Shown: positions 35,928-49,591, counted from the first letter of the stretch. The stretch is 64,000 bases of DNA from Labia minor (GCA_963082975.1 OY720350.1:48562734-48626733), one strand, 5' to 3'. Notes: generated from the letters alone by a model not told the origin. Made by a program: numbers and translations.

Positions 35928-37589
35928 TCTTTTATTTTGCCATTAAATGTTGAAAAAAGCTCTTTTTTAATGAAGAATATATATATACATAAGTATTTAG
36001 GTTCGATTGATTAATGCACTAGATGATTTTTATATTATTATTTTTAAATAAAGTTAGGTTTAATAATTAAGTTAATTGATTGGTATTAAGTTGCATAACT
36101 TTTAGGCGTATATATAATGTTATTTAATTTCTAGAGGTTAAATTTTCAGATAATAATCTATTTGATGTAATTATTATATATATATTAATGCTAAGAATAA
36201 TAATAAAATAATAAACTAGCTTCAATTAGTGACGCCTGTATATAAGATTTTTTTTATATTTTCTTATTTAACATATTTTTCTTTGGCTTTAGTGGTATAT
36301 TTATTTTCTATGCGTAAAAAGTTTTCCATTTCGAGTTTATTATATATATAAGATATATATATTTGTTAGAATATCACCCTAATCCCTTCTGCTCCATTAT
36401 AATTAATTATACTGCGTGTGAAGGCTATAAACTTCCAAACAACTTATTAAAAACAATTCGTTTTATTCATTCAAACTTTTCTTCTTTAATTATATGTCAC
36501 TTTCTCTCTATTCACAATAAGAAAAATAAGACTTGGAATACAATTTTATTTATATTGAATAACTTTTTATTTCATATAATAGACTTATTTTTTTTTTTCT
36601 TAAACATTAATTGGTTTATGTTTATAAATCTTTCTTAGTAATATCATGGTTCTTAGTTTAAAATTTTTAATCAATTCTCAGTAAATGAGAGAATATCTTT
36701 AAAAAAATATTCATTTGATTTTTATCTGGTAAGAGTAAGTTTCTTATTTTTCTCTCTCCGAACTTTTTTTCCCGCTACTTAACCTTGGAGATTTAGATGG
36801 TTACTTTCATTAACATTAGAAGAAAAACGGAATGTGCTGGTGGATAAGAATGAAATTTATAGCAAATCTTCACTTTTTACAAAAGTCTATGTTTATCTTG
36901 CCCTTTAAGAGGAAAATAAATCCTTTCTCACCCAAATTTTTTTTTTTTTAAATGATTATAAATTGAAAATCCTATTGACCCTTTTTCATTGAGAGAGAGA
37001 GAGAGACTATACTAATAAAAGATAATTCCCTCTTTCACTATTTAATAACATAATTAGAAGAAATGGCAATTCTTCTTTTCTTTCATAATGCTAATTCTGA
37101 AAATGATTCTATTAATTGAATAATCAAATCAAAATATACCCCATTGTAATGAACATTGAGAGAAAAAGAAAATAGTTAATCAAGGTTACCCTCTATTATC
37201 GTTAACTTTTATTATAATTAAAATTATTATTAATATTATATTCCGACTTGGGCTGGGTTGCCAAATATTGATTTTTTCCGATATTACTGGTCCTGATAAG
37301 ATGGTCTATTTAAGACTTGTATCATTTGTAATACATTATAAATATACCTGAAACTATTTCCAATAAGTAGTTTAAAGTTTAATAATATTTACTATTATAA
37401 TACCTTCAATGAATGAAATTAATTAATTAATGGAATACAGTTAACTTTTCATTTATAAATAATTTTTCATTAATTAAAGAAATAATCGTATATTAAAATC
37501 AATGTTATCAAGTTTTCAATATTTACATAATTATTTAATTATTTAATTGGCTAGATCATAACATTTAAAATTACATAATACATGTAGAC
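35928..37589. other. AT-rich non-coding stretch
   Basis: No gene recognised. There is a short (GA)n run near 36,990-37,006. Confidence 0.5.
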
Positions 37590-38240
37590 CTCGTATAACG
37601 CCGTAGATGCGTTTCATCGTTTAAGACGTAATATAAGGAATTGAAATATTATTATAAAATAAAATTAAAAAATCCACTACATAAAAATGAACTTGAGAGT
37701 TCTTGGCCGTAGCAACCACATTTCCCAAGTCCACAGCCATCCAACCCCTACTTTTTTCCATCTCTCTCACGCCCCTTCCTACAATGTCCACCCACCGCGT
37801 ACTTAGTCTACCAAACTGACGTTTCACAATCGGTCTACCCACAAATATACCCTATCCTGATCCACAGGCATCCAACCCCTACTTTTTCCTATCTCTCTCA
37901 CGCCCCTTCCTACAATGTCCACCCACCGCGTACTTAGTCTACCAAACTGACGTTTCACAATCGGTCTAACAAATATACCCTTCACCATTCTTTCCTCTCT
38001 AATTCTAGCCACACGCACTTCTTATCGCAGTAAATGTATAAACCATCCAATTCTTACCCTCTCCCATTTCTCTCAGGTCCTCTATCCGCGTCCTTGGTCT
38101 TCTAAGCAGATCTTTCCCAATCGTTTTCCTCACCGATACGATATATTTTTCGCCATTCTTTCTTCTCCCATTCTGTGCCCTGCCCAGCGCAGCCTTCTCG
38201 ATTTTATAATTCTAACTATATCTGGAGATGCATAGAGATC
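37590..38240 (-). mobile_element. LINE 3' coding tail, decayed
   Basis: Minus-strand frames contain R-P-I-V-K-R-Q-F-G-R-L-S-T-R-W-V-D-I-V-G, then S-R-G-W-M-P-V-D, upstream of which lies L-G-R-A-Q-N-G-R-R-K-N-G. This pattern (basic region, then Arg-Trp-x-Asp, then Gly-Trp-Met) is typical of the C-terminus of non-LTR retrotransposon polyproteins. The R-W-V-D segment is present twice, from a 131-bp tandem duplication (units starting at 37,731 and 37,862). Confidence 0.55.
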
Positions 38241-39044
38241 TTGCTTTGGCTCATAAATGTTGTCAAGAATCCTAAATACTCTAAATATTAAATACTTTTA
38301 ATAGAGTTAAATCTAAATGTAGGTATATACAAATATACAATTCTCGAAATAAACATTTAAACAAAAATACAAGGAATTTTTATATCAATATATACACTTG
38401 TATATTGTTAATTCGTGAAATTCTTAGGCTTCATATACATTCCGTTTGTTGTTGATTTCGTTATTGGAATGGAACAACGAACAGATGGTTTATTCGTTTA
38501 GAATTTAAATTTTAAATTCCAGACATAGTCTTCTAGCTTCGAGAGCATTACAGTAGTGAAGTGATGGGAAGTGTGAGGGTGAATGGAACAGGGCGGATTA
38601 TGTTGAGAAGGTGCAAATAACTTTTAGTGGGTATTATTGATGTTCTCATGTATAATACCATACTTAAATGATGCTTGATTAAAATTATCCAACGAGAAAA
38701 TCAAGAATGTCGATATAGGAAGTTATGCTCTCTCTCTCTCTATCCCTCTCTATTCGATAAATAGAAAATATAATTGGTGAATAGTTGAAATTGTCTGCAA
38801 ATAGATAAATTTAAAATAAAAACATGGCTCTTATCTATCTCTAACCCTATATCTAATTTAACTATAAAATGAGATTATGGTTATAAATAGATAAATCTAT
38901 CAATATTGATCTCCAGTTGTCTTGGCCTTTCCTCAACAGCCCCACTATTCTCTATCACCTTCATTCAATCCCTATACTTTTTTAAATTCCATTTATATTC
39001 TCTATCCACTTTTATCATTTATATATTAAAATATTTTAAAAATG
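38241..39044. other. Non-coding
   Basis: No gene is seen. There is a GC-richer patch at 38,530-38,640 and a (CT)n run at 38,731-38,742. Confidence 0.45.
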
Positions 39045-39505
39045 CTGGAGTGTCTCCACTCAACTCTCTCGCAAATTTGAATTGGATTAAATAACATATA
39101 TTAATTTAAATTAAATTAAATTAATTAAATTATAAATTAAAATTAATAAATAATATTTATTAAACCAGCGCATGTTTGGCTCTTTGTTGATGGCACCACG
39201 TCACGTGTTGGAGCGTGAGATTTGCAATGTTAAAAAATTAATTCTGGTACTTTCAGCGATTAAATTAAGCTGAAATTCTATATATAGCAGTTTTATACAA
39301 TTATTAATCATGTGAAAAATTATCAAACATATATCTTTATTTTTACGGTCACTTTAGAAGAAACAAAATCAAAACGTTGTAGGTAATGACCCTCTTCCGG
39401 TTGAGCTACATTTCTCAAAAGTTGATACTAAACTATAAATTTTGAATAATGCCCATGTATAAAATTTCATCATTCTAGCTCAAACTGTTTTTGCGTAATC
39501 TTGGT

Positions 39506-39541
<36 letters not shown>

Positions 39542-39649
39542 TCTCAACCTTAGTGAAAATGATTCAAAAACCTTCAAAACGTCTAAAAACATCAAAATCT
39601 CAACATCGAAAATTTTCGTGATCGCAATACTATCTCTGGCGAGAGAGTA
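39045..39649 (-). repeat. Family A repeat (A2), full length
   Basis: It runs from CTGGAGTGTCTCCACTC (3' end hairpin) to GGCGAGAGAGT (5' end). It includes GATGGCACCACGTCACGTG, the (CA)n run and the GAAAATTTTCG block. It is non-coding. Confidence 0.92.
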
Positions 39650-40289
39650 AAAATGTGAAAATTAAATGTAAAGAAATTATTATATAAAAATATTTTTATT
39701 TATTTCCTATAAGAAAATTAAATTAATTAAAAATCTGTGGTGTTAACATTACACAATTTACCAATCTATTTTTAACATTTTTTTTTGTTTTGCAATTTTT
39801 TACTGGTTTTAATAATTAATTCACTTCATAGTTTATATTGTGTTATATATAAAGTCTATCACTAAATAGGTGAAAGCACTATTTAGATTTAAATCCACTA
39901 TTTTGATAAACAAAATCTAGGGATGTTAATAATGGAACTTTCTTGGCATTAATTCTTAATTTAAAAATTTTTAAAACCAACAATTAAACAAAAGTTTAAC
40001 GGAAATATCTTGAAATTCAAAAAAACCCAAATTTTTTCCTAGTTTTCCCAATCATATGTTATATAATTGGTAACCCAAGTGGTTTCTTGCCTAGCAGTGA
40101 GGACACGTTATTTGCTCTTATAATACTGAAACCTATATATGTGATAACACTCAACCGATTGTCTCAAACCAATTTATGACTGAAACGTACAATTTTAGTA
40201 TGTTTGTTGAAATAGTTTTCTAATGCACGTGTAAAATAATATATTGATATGAAAATTAATAAAATATCTCAAAAAATATGCTAAAATAA
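39650..40289. other. AT-rich non-coding stretch
   Basis: No gene recognised. Confidence 0.5.
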
Positions 40290-40560
40290 AGACGCTTCAA
40301 ATGTCAAAATTTTTGTTAGACCCAAGATTGCTCGATTCCCATTCAGAAATTTTGATAATAAAGATGCACCCCTCGCTTTGGTCGTCCAGCCATTAAAAAG
40401 ATCGATGGAATTTTGCAACTGGTGGAGCAAGACCGACACGCAAACTGCCAGGAAATAGCGTAGGCAATCAACTTCAACCACATGTCAGTTTGGAATCATT
40501 TGAATAAACAGACTTCAATAAAAGTTTGGATGCCACATGAATTAACCCATTGAAATTTGA
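40290..40560 (+). pseudogene. mariner transposase N-terminal region fragment (M3)
   Basis: The + strand reads K-D-A-P-R-F-G-R-P, then I-L-Q-L-V-E-Q-D-R-H, a stop, N-F-N-H-M-S-V-W-N-H-L, and V-W-M-P-H-E-L-T. These are the linker (G-R-P), second helix-turn-helix and W-V-P-H-E-L-T motif of mariner transposases, in order. One stop interrupts and the catalytic half is absent. No terminal repeats were found. The open frame on the opposite strand is a shadow. Confidence 0.75.
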
Positions 40561-40830
40561 TTGAACGAATTACGATCAGTGAAATGCTTATACAAACTTT
40601 ATATATATATATAGTCTATTATTTACTCAAATTCATTGTTTGGTAGAAATATAAAAAATATTAAATTAATAGTTTTAAATAGAATGCTATTTTGCAACTA
40701 TGTTCTTAGTTAATTTCATATTCGATCATATTTCATGTTTGATTATCTTACACTACATTTAGCAATGTTATATCATTAGAAATATCAAAATAAAATAAAA
40801 AAAATATAAAAAATCTTTTTTAATTCACCC

Positions 40831-41153
40831 TTTTATTTAAATGCACTAAAAAGGAGAAAACAATTTCTCCACTCACACCACAATTTCCTTACAATTAATC
40901 ATATCTAAAAAATGAAAGCGTGAGCGCCAAACATGCAGGGAAAGGAAAAGAATACGAAAGACATTTCATTGTATATGCACAAACCTTTCAGTTTTTTTTT
41001 TTCCTTTTCCACTATACTTGATATCTATTTGAAGTAGAATTTGCGTTTTTTCATGCATGTTTGCTTTCATATTTTAGAAATTATTAATTGTAAGGAAATT
41101 GTGGTGTGTGTGAAGAAATTATTTTCTCCATTTTACTCTGCATTTAAATAAAA
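40831..41153. mobile_element. MITE with long inverted arms
   Basis: The two halves are imperfect inverted copies. The outer roughly 68 bp are nearly complementary (TTTTATTTAAATGCA and its complement at the tips, CACACCACAATTTCCTTACA inside). The match continues inward through the CAAACATGCA and GAAAGC blocks. The whole 323 bp could fold into one long hairpin. No coding. Confidence 0.8.
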
Positions 41154-41517
41154 GCGTGTTTTTAAAAAGTTTCTTTCTTTTTTTTTTATTTCTTAATTTT
41201 TAGTCTTTAGAGAAATTTCGCCCGGTTTATGATTTCAGGTTATAGTGTAAATTTTGAAAGAATCTAATTCAGGTCGATTCTTCACCTCAAAATATTATAC
41301 ATATATCAAATTAATTATTATTATTATTTATATTATTATATTATTGGTTTATATATACATATATATCTTTTCAAAAACAATATCGCCATTACTTTAATTG
41401 ATATTCATTTAAATTAAACAATAACGTATCTTATTTTGGAAAATAATTAAACATGATTTAAATTAATTTAATTAAAATGACAACTTCTAGAATCAATTAT
41501 TTAATCCAAATGTGTTA

Positions 41518-41590
41518 CGAGGGCAGGTCAATAAGTCCGCGACTTTTTGAGTGAAACTCAGATTTTTTGATAAAAAATTAAATTTGCTCT
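41518..41590. repeat. mariner M1 end fragment
   Basis: The best-preserved M1 terminus in the window, CGAGGGCAGGTCAATAAGTC, preceded by TA. The element breaks off after about 70 bp and no partner end is seen. Confidence 0.75.
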
Positions 41591-43208
41591 TATTAATATA
41601 CTCGTATAGAATAATAGATAATGACTATTTTTCAATATTATGTATTATATAAAAATTACTATTTTTCAATATTATACATTAAGTAATTACTAATTGATAA
41701 AAATAATACCTCCTAGGACACTTATGACCTGGGATGAACATGAATATTTCATTCTTATTGGAGTTACATACGTATGCAAAATTTCAGCTCATTCGAACAT
41801 TGGGAAGTGGGTCAAATTCACCTTGCAAGATTTGACGACAGGATACGATGTGAAACTAAATAAAAACGTGTAAAAATTAAAGTTACTTTATAGGAAGTCA
41901 ATTTGAAAATTATGTCCGTTTAAAGTATTTCAAAGTCGATAAAATCTTCCCAATTAGAGATAATTTAATCAATAATCAAAATCAATAATGAAAAGTACAC
42001 TTTAGGGAATTCGGTTTTAACAAAAAAGTTACTGTACCATTCATATTCATATATATATATAAAATTTAAGTTTCGAATGTTTTCGTTTTTGAGCAAAGTT
42101 GTTCACATACACATATGTAACTTGTGACTCAGAGAACTTTAAATTTCTGTTTAAATTCAAGTATTCAAGTAATACTTCTCCATATAATAATTATGTATGT
42201 ATATATAAATATGTGAAAATAATAAAATAAACAAAGATATAAAACTCTTATTAGTTTTTTTTAATAATTTTTGATATTAACACATTTTTAAAATTGTTTT
42301 AATAGATTTTTACTTTTGAAAGACTTAATTATAAATAGTTTTAAGAATAATCACTAATTTTGTTAATATTTATATGATAAATGGTATAATTAATTGATTA
42401 TATTATTAATATTGATAAGATTAATCTTAGTTTTTGTTACACAATTTCATTCTTCAATTTAGTAGGACTCTAAAAAGGTAATATAATGATAATTAGTCTA
42501 AATCATTTTTCCTCTGAATATTTTTTTTTTATATTTTAAATATTATGTATAAAAATAATATATTTGTTGATAAGTGAATTTCACTATAACTTTCCTCTTA
42601 TAAATAGGAAGAAATGCATCATTCTTAGTCTAATGATAAAATCAATACATTTTGTTCGTGTTAAAAGAGCTTCATTAAGAGAATGTCGTCTGGTGTTCCC
42701 ATCACTTCCATATATATTTTTGTATAATAAACAAATCCATAAGCAAATGGTTTGAATATAATTTCAAACGGAATAAAATTTAATAAATATACTCGTATTA
42801 TCTGCACGCTTTGGATTTCACGAAGAAAGAATTTTATTGCTAGTTTTGTCAAGTCAGTCAGTCAGAAGGCAATAACAGCCACTTTAGACATCATTTGGAA
42901 TTCCGATCGGATAGAAATGCAATGAAATAAAATCTAATAGAAGAAAAGTCTAAAGATGATGTTGCGGACATGTTGACATTGCCTGGTAGCTCCTTTCTTT
43001 TCTTTGTTTATATATATATAGATAGATAGATAGATAGATAATGAACATATTACATGTAGGTTACTTTCCAATCTATCAATTCTAATTCACAGACACTTTT
43101 AAGTCTATTTTTGAATTCCTATATTTTCAATTGTACTTTTTCTTTCTGTATTTTGGTCTCATTAACAAATTTATAACAAAAAAAGGCTGATTGACAAGAA
43201 AAAAAAAT
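41591..43208. other. AT-rich non-coding stretch
   Basis: No gene recognised. There is an (AGAT)n microsatellite at 43,020-43,040. Confidence 0.5.
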
Positions 43209-43795
43209 CTGGAGTGTCTCCACTCGACTATCTCGAAAATTTGAATTGGTTAAATAACATATATTAATTTAAATTAAATTAAATTAATTAAAATATAAAT
43301 TAAAATTAATAAATAAGATTTATTAAACCAGCGCATGTTTAGCTATTTGTTGATGGCACCACGTCACGTGAGATTTGCAGTGTTAAAAAAATAATTCTGG
43401 TACTTTCAGAGATTCAATCAAGCTGAAATTCTAGATATAGCAGTTTTTTACAATTATTAATCATGTGAAAACTTATCAAACATATATCTTTATTTTTACG
43501 GTCACTTTAGAAGAAACAAAATCAAAACGTTGTAGGTAATGACCCTCTTCTGGTTGAGCTACATTTTTCAAAAGTTGATAGAAAACTATGAATTTTGAAT
43601 AATACCCAAGTACCAAATTTCATCATTCTAGCTCAAACCGTTTTTGCGTAATCTTGGTTACACACACACACAGACATTTTTCTGAAATTTGACATTTTAG
43701 TGAAAATGATTCAGGAACCTTCAAAACGTATAAAAACATCAAAATCTCCACATCGAAAATTTTCGTGATCGCAATACTATCTCTGGCGAGATAGT
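43209..43795 (-). repeat. Family A repeat (A3), full length
   Basis: CTGGAGTGTCTCCACTCGAC to CTCTGGCGAGATAGT. The core has a shorter CA run than the other copies. Its minus-strand frame is a shadow. Confidence 0.92.
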
Positions 43796-43864
43796 AAAAA
43801 TTTATAAGCACATATTTGTAATCTACAATAATACATGTCCCTTTTTCTTAGAAAAATGTCTTTT

Positions 43865-43865
<1 letters not shown>

Positions 43866-43904
<39 letters not shown>

Positions 43905-44445
43905 CTTTATTTATTCTTATATCTTTACAGTAGTTATAACAAAAATATTGACATTTATCGGGTGAATCATCGTTATCAAAATCGAAAAAACAACAAAAAC
44001 AAATCACTTTATGTTTCAACTATTATTCCTGTATGTAGACTCTATTTAAAATTAAAATGTGAAACCAGGTAAGGGCGATAAATCCAAGTTTTTTTACAAT
44101 AGTTTATAAAGTTTATTATGCCATTACCACCATTTACACACCCTTTCACTGTATCCAGGCTGAAGGGGTCCTCACCGAATAGAACTTCTTCTAAAAATGG
44201 GGCATTCTCAAATGAACTGATCTCCTCCACATTCAAATTACATAACGAACATGGCTTCACCTCATTTTTGTGGGAATACTTATTTAGGTAGCGTAGCTCT
44301 CCTCTGATCTTTATTATCCATGATACAATGCTTGAATTGAAATCGCTGTTGGTAATTTTAAATCTCAGATCCAACTCTCTATAAAAAACATGATTCTTAC
44401 TTCCTTGCGCCTGAGACGAAAATTCATCAAATAAGTATTTTTAAG
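43866..44445 (-). pseudogene. LINE 3' end with (TTA)n tail
   Basis: On the minus strand a frame of about 130 codons includes C-S-L-C-N-L-N-V-E-E, then F-I-N-Y-C-K-K-T-W-I-Y-R-P. This resembles the Cys-x-x-Cys tail after the reverse transcriptase domain of some non-LTR elements. It is followed by an untranslated 3' end (CTGTAAAGATATAAGAATAA) and a (TTA)n tail at 43,867-43,903, the usual LINE terminus. It is 5'-truncated with no reverse transcriptase domain. Confidence 0.65.
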
Positions 44446-44590
44446 CCCAATTATCTCTATTAGAAATTATACAAAAATACAAACCATAATAAAAATCTTT
44501 CTGTATTAATATTTGGAATCTATAAAGATACTAAATAAGAATTCATAATCGGACGTTCTTAGTACCTAGCCAGGCCCTCTCTACCTCTGT

Positions 44591-45874
44591 AGTAAAGGGT
44601 TATACCCGGGAATTCCCGCTCGTTTCCCGGGAAAAATCGAAACATTTCCCGGGCAAACAAAACAAATTATTTTTCATGCTGATTATGATGCTGATACCGA
44701 AATCTTAATTTATTAACTGAAATAATCGTAATAAATATAAAATACAAGTGTACATACATCCATTTGTCTTTTGTTATAATTTTTTTTCCTTTTCTTTTTT
44801 TTCTCTCCCTTTAATTTTTCTTTATAATTTCTCTAGTTTTTGAGTTTTTTTTACAGTGAACTCTGGCAGACGGCAGTTGCCATTGCCAAATTATTTTGTA
44901 TTTAACTTTTTATATATAAATATATATATATACTTAAAATTATATACTTAAAATTTGATTTCACAAGCTTGGGTCTTTTTAATTGCCATACCTGACCCAT
45001 TGGTAAGGGTTCTATATAAAATAGTTCTTGAATAGGTAACAATAATAAAATACACTATTGCACTTGACCATTTGGAAAGAGGGTAATTTTCCTTACACCC
45101 TTCAAATTAACCCCTCTCAATCACCTGCCCCTTATCTTAAATTAATATAAATAAGCTGTCGTTGAGAGCGAGTAAGGTAAAGACCTAATTATATTTTTTG
45201 ATAAATAAATAAATATTATTATTTATTTATTCAAGAAATATATATACAATCATTTTGTATGTTATTTCAGTCCATCTTTTTGGGTGGTGACAAAAAAATA
45301 GCAAAAACATCCAAAAAGCAAACAAAAACAAAAAAAAGCAAAACATTTACATATTTACATAATAACTAACACTCTGTAATCAACGCGATCATAAATGTCT
45401 TTAATTGAGGGCACACATAATCACAGACTCAGAGATTCAGTGTTCCATCTTTTTAGATATATACAGTAAAGAAAAACCAAAATAAGAAAAACAAAATACA
45501 AATATAATGACAAAAAAAACACAAAGAAAAAAAATAAAATAAAAAGGAATAACTAATCGTTCCTCCTCTAATATGAAGGATCCCAGTTTTAGGCGACATT
45601 TCCCTTGATTGCCTCTCGTTTCTAAAATGTTATTTTCTAAACAAGTAAAAGAAAATCATTATGTTTATGTTATTTTTTGATGATTATATATTATATATCT
45701 TACTCAATTTTTATTTTTATTTTTGAATTAAATTTATTTTATTTTTTGGCAAAAACAACATTTATTTAACTTTTTCGTAAAACTTTTACAATTTCCACCT
45801 CAAATTTAGCATTTTTTTATAATTTCCCGGGATTCCCGGGAACGAAAATACTCCGGGAAAAGTAACCCTCTACT
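44591..45874. mobile_element. DNA transposon remnant with CCCGGGAA-rich ends
   Basis: The ends AGTAAAGGGTTATACCCGGG and CCCGGGAACG...AACCCTCTACT are inverted. Both contain the AGTaRAGGGTTA tip and repeated TTCCCGGGAA palindromes. The 1.2-kb interior is AT-rich with no coding frame. No target duplication is evident, so the superfamily is open. Confidence 0.6.
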
Positions 45875-45997
45875 CTGGAGTGATACATAATATTTTATTG
45901 AAAATCTGATTGTAATAACTTAATATTTATTTTATTTTCATCGGTATATGAAAACCTTCATTTTCTTCCTAAGTATTAGTTAGTTCTGTCAATCAAC

Positions 45998-46275
45998 TTT
46001 CTTTCATATGGAACCTCAAACATCGTGCTTTTTTGTAGGTTACTCATTTCAAATGATTCCACACTGTAATGTATTTGAAGTTGATTACCTCTGCAATTTC
46101 CTAACAGCTTGCGTGTTGGTCTTGCTTTACCAATTGCAAAATTTTATCGACTTTTCAGTGAATAGCCGACCAGAACGAGGTGCATCTTTAACATCGAAAT
46201 TTACGGAACGGAATCAAAAAATTCATTCCTCGGACCTTCGTACATTCACAGCATTCTCATCGTACAAATTTTTCG
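45998..46275 (-). pseudogene. mariner transposase fragment (M3)
   Basis: On the minus strand it reads K-D-A-P-R-S-G-R-L then degenerates with stops. It corresponds to the same linker and helix-turn-helix region as the fragment at 40,290, in opposite orientation. The 122-codon frame on the + strand is its shadow. Confidence 0.55.
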
Positions 46276-46420
46276 TTGCAGTCTTGCAGTATCTTTACCT
46301 TTTTATAAGAAACAAAATATTTCATATTACATGGCGTATTTCTTCTGAGATTTCAGTATTTTTCAAATCAGTATAACATTTTACACAGACATCGAATTAG
46401 AAAACAAAAAAATATGAGCT

Positions 46421-46932
46421 GTAACCAGCCACCAGTCGACGATTTGAAATAAATTAATTTCTAAACAATATTATATATAATATATATATATAAAGCATCA
46501 AAAAAATATTTTTAAAATTTGAATTAAAATGACTAAATTATATTATATTGGTATTTATATTTAGTTTAATTTCTCAATAATTAATTACTAGTAATATATA
46601 TTTTAAATGAAATATTTTGGAACAATGATTATAAAATTAATACTTTATAAACTACCACTTGCGGTTTTCGCATATACACCAAAAGTTGATGAATTCATGT
46701 TACTGATGCATTTAGTAAATATATCAAATTTTTGCAAAATTCGTTGAGCCGTTCAAGTTGTACACATCTATACGGACACATAGACATACGGACGGACGGA
46801 CAGATGGACAGACATCATGCTAAAAATACTTTTTTCAGTTAACTAAATGCATGATTCGTGAAGATATGTAAAAATCTTCACAAGTGAAATTTGGTGTGAA
46901 AACAATACCTTCCCTACTTATCGTCGGTCGAT
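46421..46932 (-). repeat. Family B variant (B2)
   Basis: The left end has CCAGTCGACGATTTGAAATA and the right end CGTCGGTCGATAAAAA. It includes the GGACGGACGGACAGA run and the internal CATGATTCGTGAAGATATG block. Its left half differs from standard B and matches 10,961-11,180. Confidence 0.75.
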
Positions 46933-47951
46933 AAAAATATAACCTGACCATTAATTAATTTTTATAGAATGTGATCTCAAAAAGTCTTTTATTCATGTCT
47001 CAACTTAATACATACTATATTATTTTTCTACATAAATCAATAAAAATCAATATGTTGAGATTGGCTATACAAACAAAATATCGTGATTTCTAAAAGGAAA
47101 TTCAATAATAGAAAAAAGAAAACGAATGCCGTAAGATAAGAATCCGAATGACGTTTCGATTTTCTATTTTCATTTCTTTTTTTTTTTTTATCAAAGTTAA
47201 TACATATTTCATTCAATAGAATTTTGAATTGAAAAACATTATATTTTATAAAGAGCGGAACTAAAATAGATAGTTATTCTATTCTAATCTAATTCGACAT
47301 TCTTAAAAGTAAAAAATTAAAATATTATATTTTTAAAAAATGAATTAGTCTTTTAAAAATTCTATTAAAAATTTTCTGATCCGCTACACCTTCACTACAA
47401 AATATATTCTTCTCTTAAAAAATAATCTTGATTTAATCTCTCAATTTCCAGATATCATTTTGTTTAATTTTTTTTTTTTTTATTTAATTTTTTCCTCCCC
47501 AATTTCTGGAATGAATTTGAATTTTAGATATTCTCACTGTGTCAGTGCGGAAAGTTTCTCTGTGGTAACAACCCTTTGGGAAATCCGCCCTCATCCATCT
47601 GAGAATGAGGGTCGTTATATCTCTTCCCCCACTCCTCTTTTCACTACTACAAATGGTCCATCATCCTTTTCTCTCTCCTTCTTTTCCCATCTTTGGCTTA
47701 TGACAACCTGTGTGAAAGAGAGAAGGGAGAGAGTAGTGGGGGAGAATGAGAATGGAAATGAATTATAAAAGCAAATTGAAATTTGAATAATAAACGTTTG
47801 AGAAATTAGCAAAGAATTTTATTAAAAGCTCATTTCGAAGAAGAAAAAGAGATTGAAAAGTTTTCAATATAAGATTATTTAATTCTTCTATCAAGAGTAT
47901 TTATTTATCAGAAATAAATAATAATGTTATTAGTAATAAAAATGAAATTAG
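46933..47951. other. Non-coding
   Basis: No gene is seen. The GC-richer patch at 47,540-47,750 has open frames on both strands without family resemblance. Confidence 0.45.
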
Positions 47952-48542
47952 CTGGAGTGTCTCCACTCGACTATCTCGCAATTTGAATTGGATTAAATAA
48001 CATAATATATTATATTTAAATTAAATTTAATTAATTATAAATTATAAATAATAAATATTAAACCAGCGCATGTTTGGCTTTTTGTTGATGGCACCACGTC
48101 ACGTGTTGGCGAGTGAGATTTGCAGTGTTAAAAAATTAATTCTGGTAATTTCAGTAAATCAATCAAGCTGAAATTCTATATATAGCAGTTTTATACAATT
48201 ATTAATCATGTGAAAAATTATCAAACCTATATCTTTATTTTTACGGTCACTTTAGAGGAAAAAAAATCAAAACGTTGTAAGTAATTACCCTTTTCCGGTT
48301 GAGCTACATTTCTCAAAAGTTGATAGAAAACTACGAATTTTGAATAATGCTCATGTACCAAATTTCATCATTCTAGCTCAAACCGTTTTTGCGCAATCTT
48401 GACTACATACATACACACACACACACATACATTTTTCTCAACCTTAGTAAAAATGATTCAGGAACCTTTAAAACGTATAAAAACATCAAAATCTCAACAT
48501 CGAAAATTTTCGTGAACGCAATACTATCTCTTACGAGATAGT
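47952..48542 (-). repeat. Family A repeat (A4), full length
   Basis: CTGGAGTGTCTCCACTCGAC to CTTACGAGATAGT. Its 5' tip (ACTATCTCGTAAGAGATAG, minus strand) keeps the terminal hairpin with loop GTAA. Confidence 0.92.
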
Positions 48543-49591
48543 AAAAAATAAAAAAATAATACAGAAAATTATTCAAGCATTAATATGATTTGAATTATTT
48601 TAGAAAATACAATTTATTTATTTATTTAAACAAGTTGAAGATTTTAAAATGAATTATTGATTTCTTTTCTTATTTCTTTCTTGAATGGATTGTGAATTCA
48701 TTAAAATACAAGAGAGATATAAAGTTGACAAATACAGAAGAACGAATTTAATTTCCTTGCAATATAAATAAATAATTAAATACTGTGACTCTTTAAATAT
48801 ATAAAAAATATATATATATATAAATATATACTTAAATCTTTTATATAAATTGTTCTACATCGTTTCTTAAGAGAAACATATCCTATATTTAATTAAATCT
48901 ATTTAATTACTCTCATAAAATAAATGGATGAACATTTTCTCTGATCTTATCAATTTAAATAACCATTCAGTGAAAATTTTAATTTTATTTTTGTAGATTA
49001 GAATGGGAGACACATTTATAGTTTTCTTTGAGAAAATATAATAAATAGGTACATAGGTGTATGTTAAAATAATCTTTCATTGAAATTAAATAATTAATTT
49101 ATAATAGGGTAGTTTCATATTTTTTCCTTTAAATAGCAACCAATCAGCAAGAAAAAGACAAATATTGCCATTTATTGTGTTTAACGACTTATTTATCTAT
49201 GTGCACAATGGGGGGGGGGGTAATTTGATAATAATTATAGGTTTGTCATATTGGTGTGAACTGACGTCACACTATATTTGTAAAAACTGCATTTACTAAA
49301 TAAATTTAAGTTATAATATTTTTTTCTTTTTTAAAAAGGAGATTTACTATTATTTTTGACTTGATACACAAATTTTGAAACCATCCTATTATAAATTATT
49401 AGGTATACATTTTTATATTATAAATTATAAATTTATTATAATTACATTTTTATAAAAATTCAATTCATTTTTCTGGGTTACCTCTCGTATATAATGATTT
49501 TGACAAAAATTTATTTCTATTTATTTTAAATTATTGAGAATAAATTTTAAAAATTAAAAGAATAATGAGGGTTTATTTACTAAACTTTTTA
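48543..49591. other. AT-rich non-coding stretch
   Basis: No gene recognised. There is a G10 run near 49,210. Confidence 0.5.

Noticed and set aside
47460..47768. 102-codon plus-strand frame
   Set aside because: Begins in a poly-T tract; Ser/Phe-rich; no homology and no splice sites that would place it in catulin.
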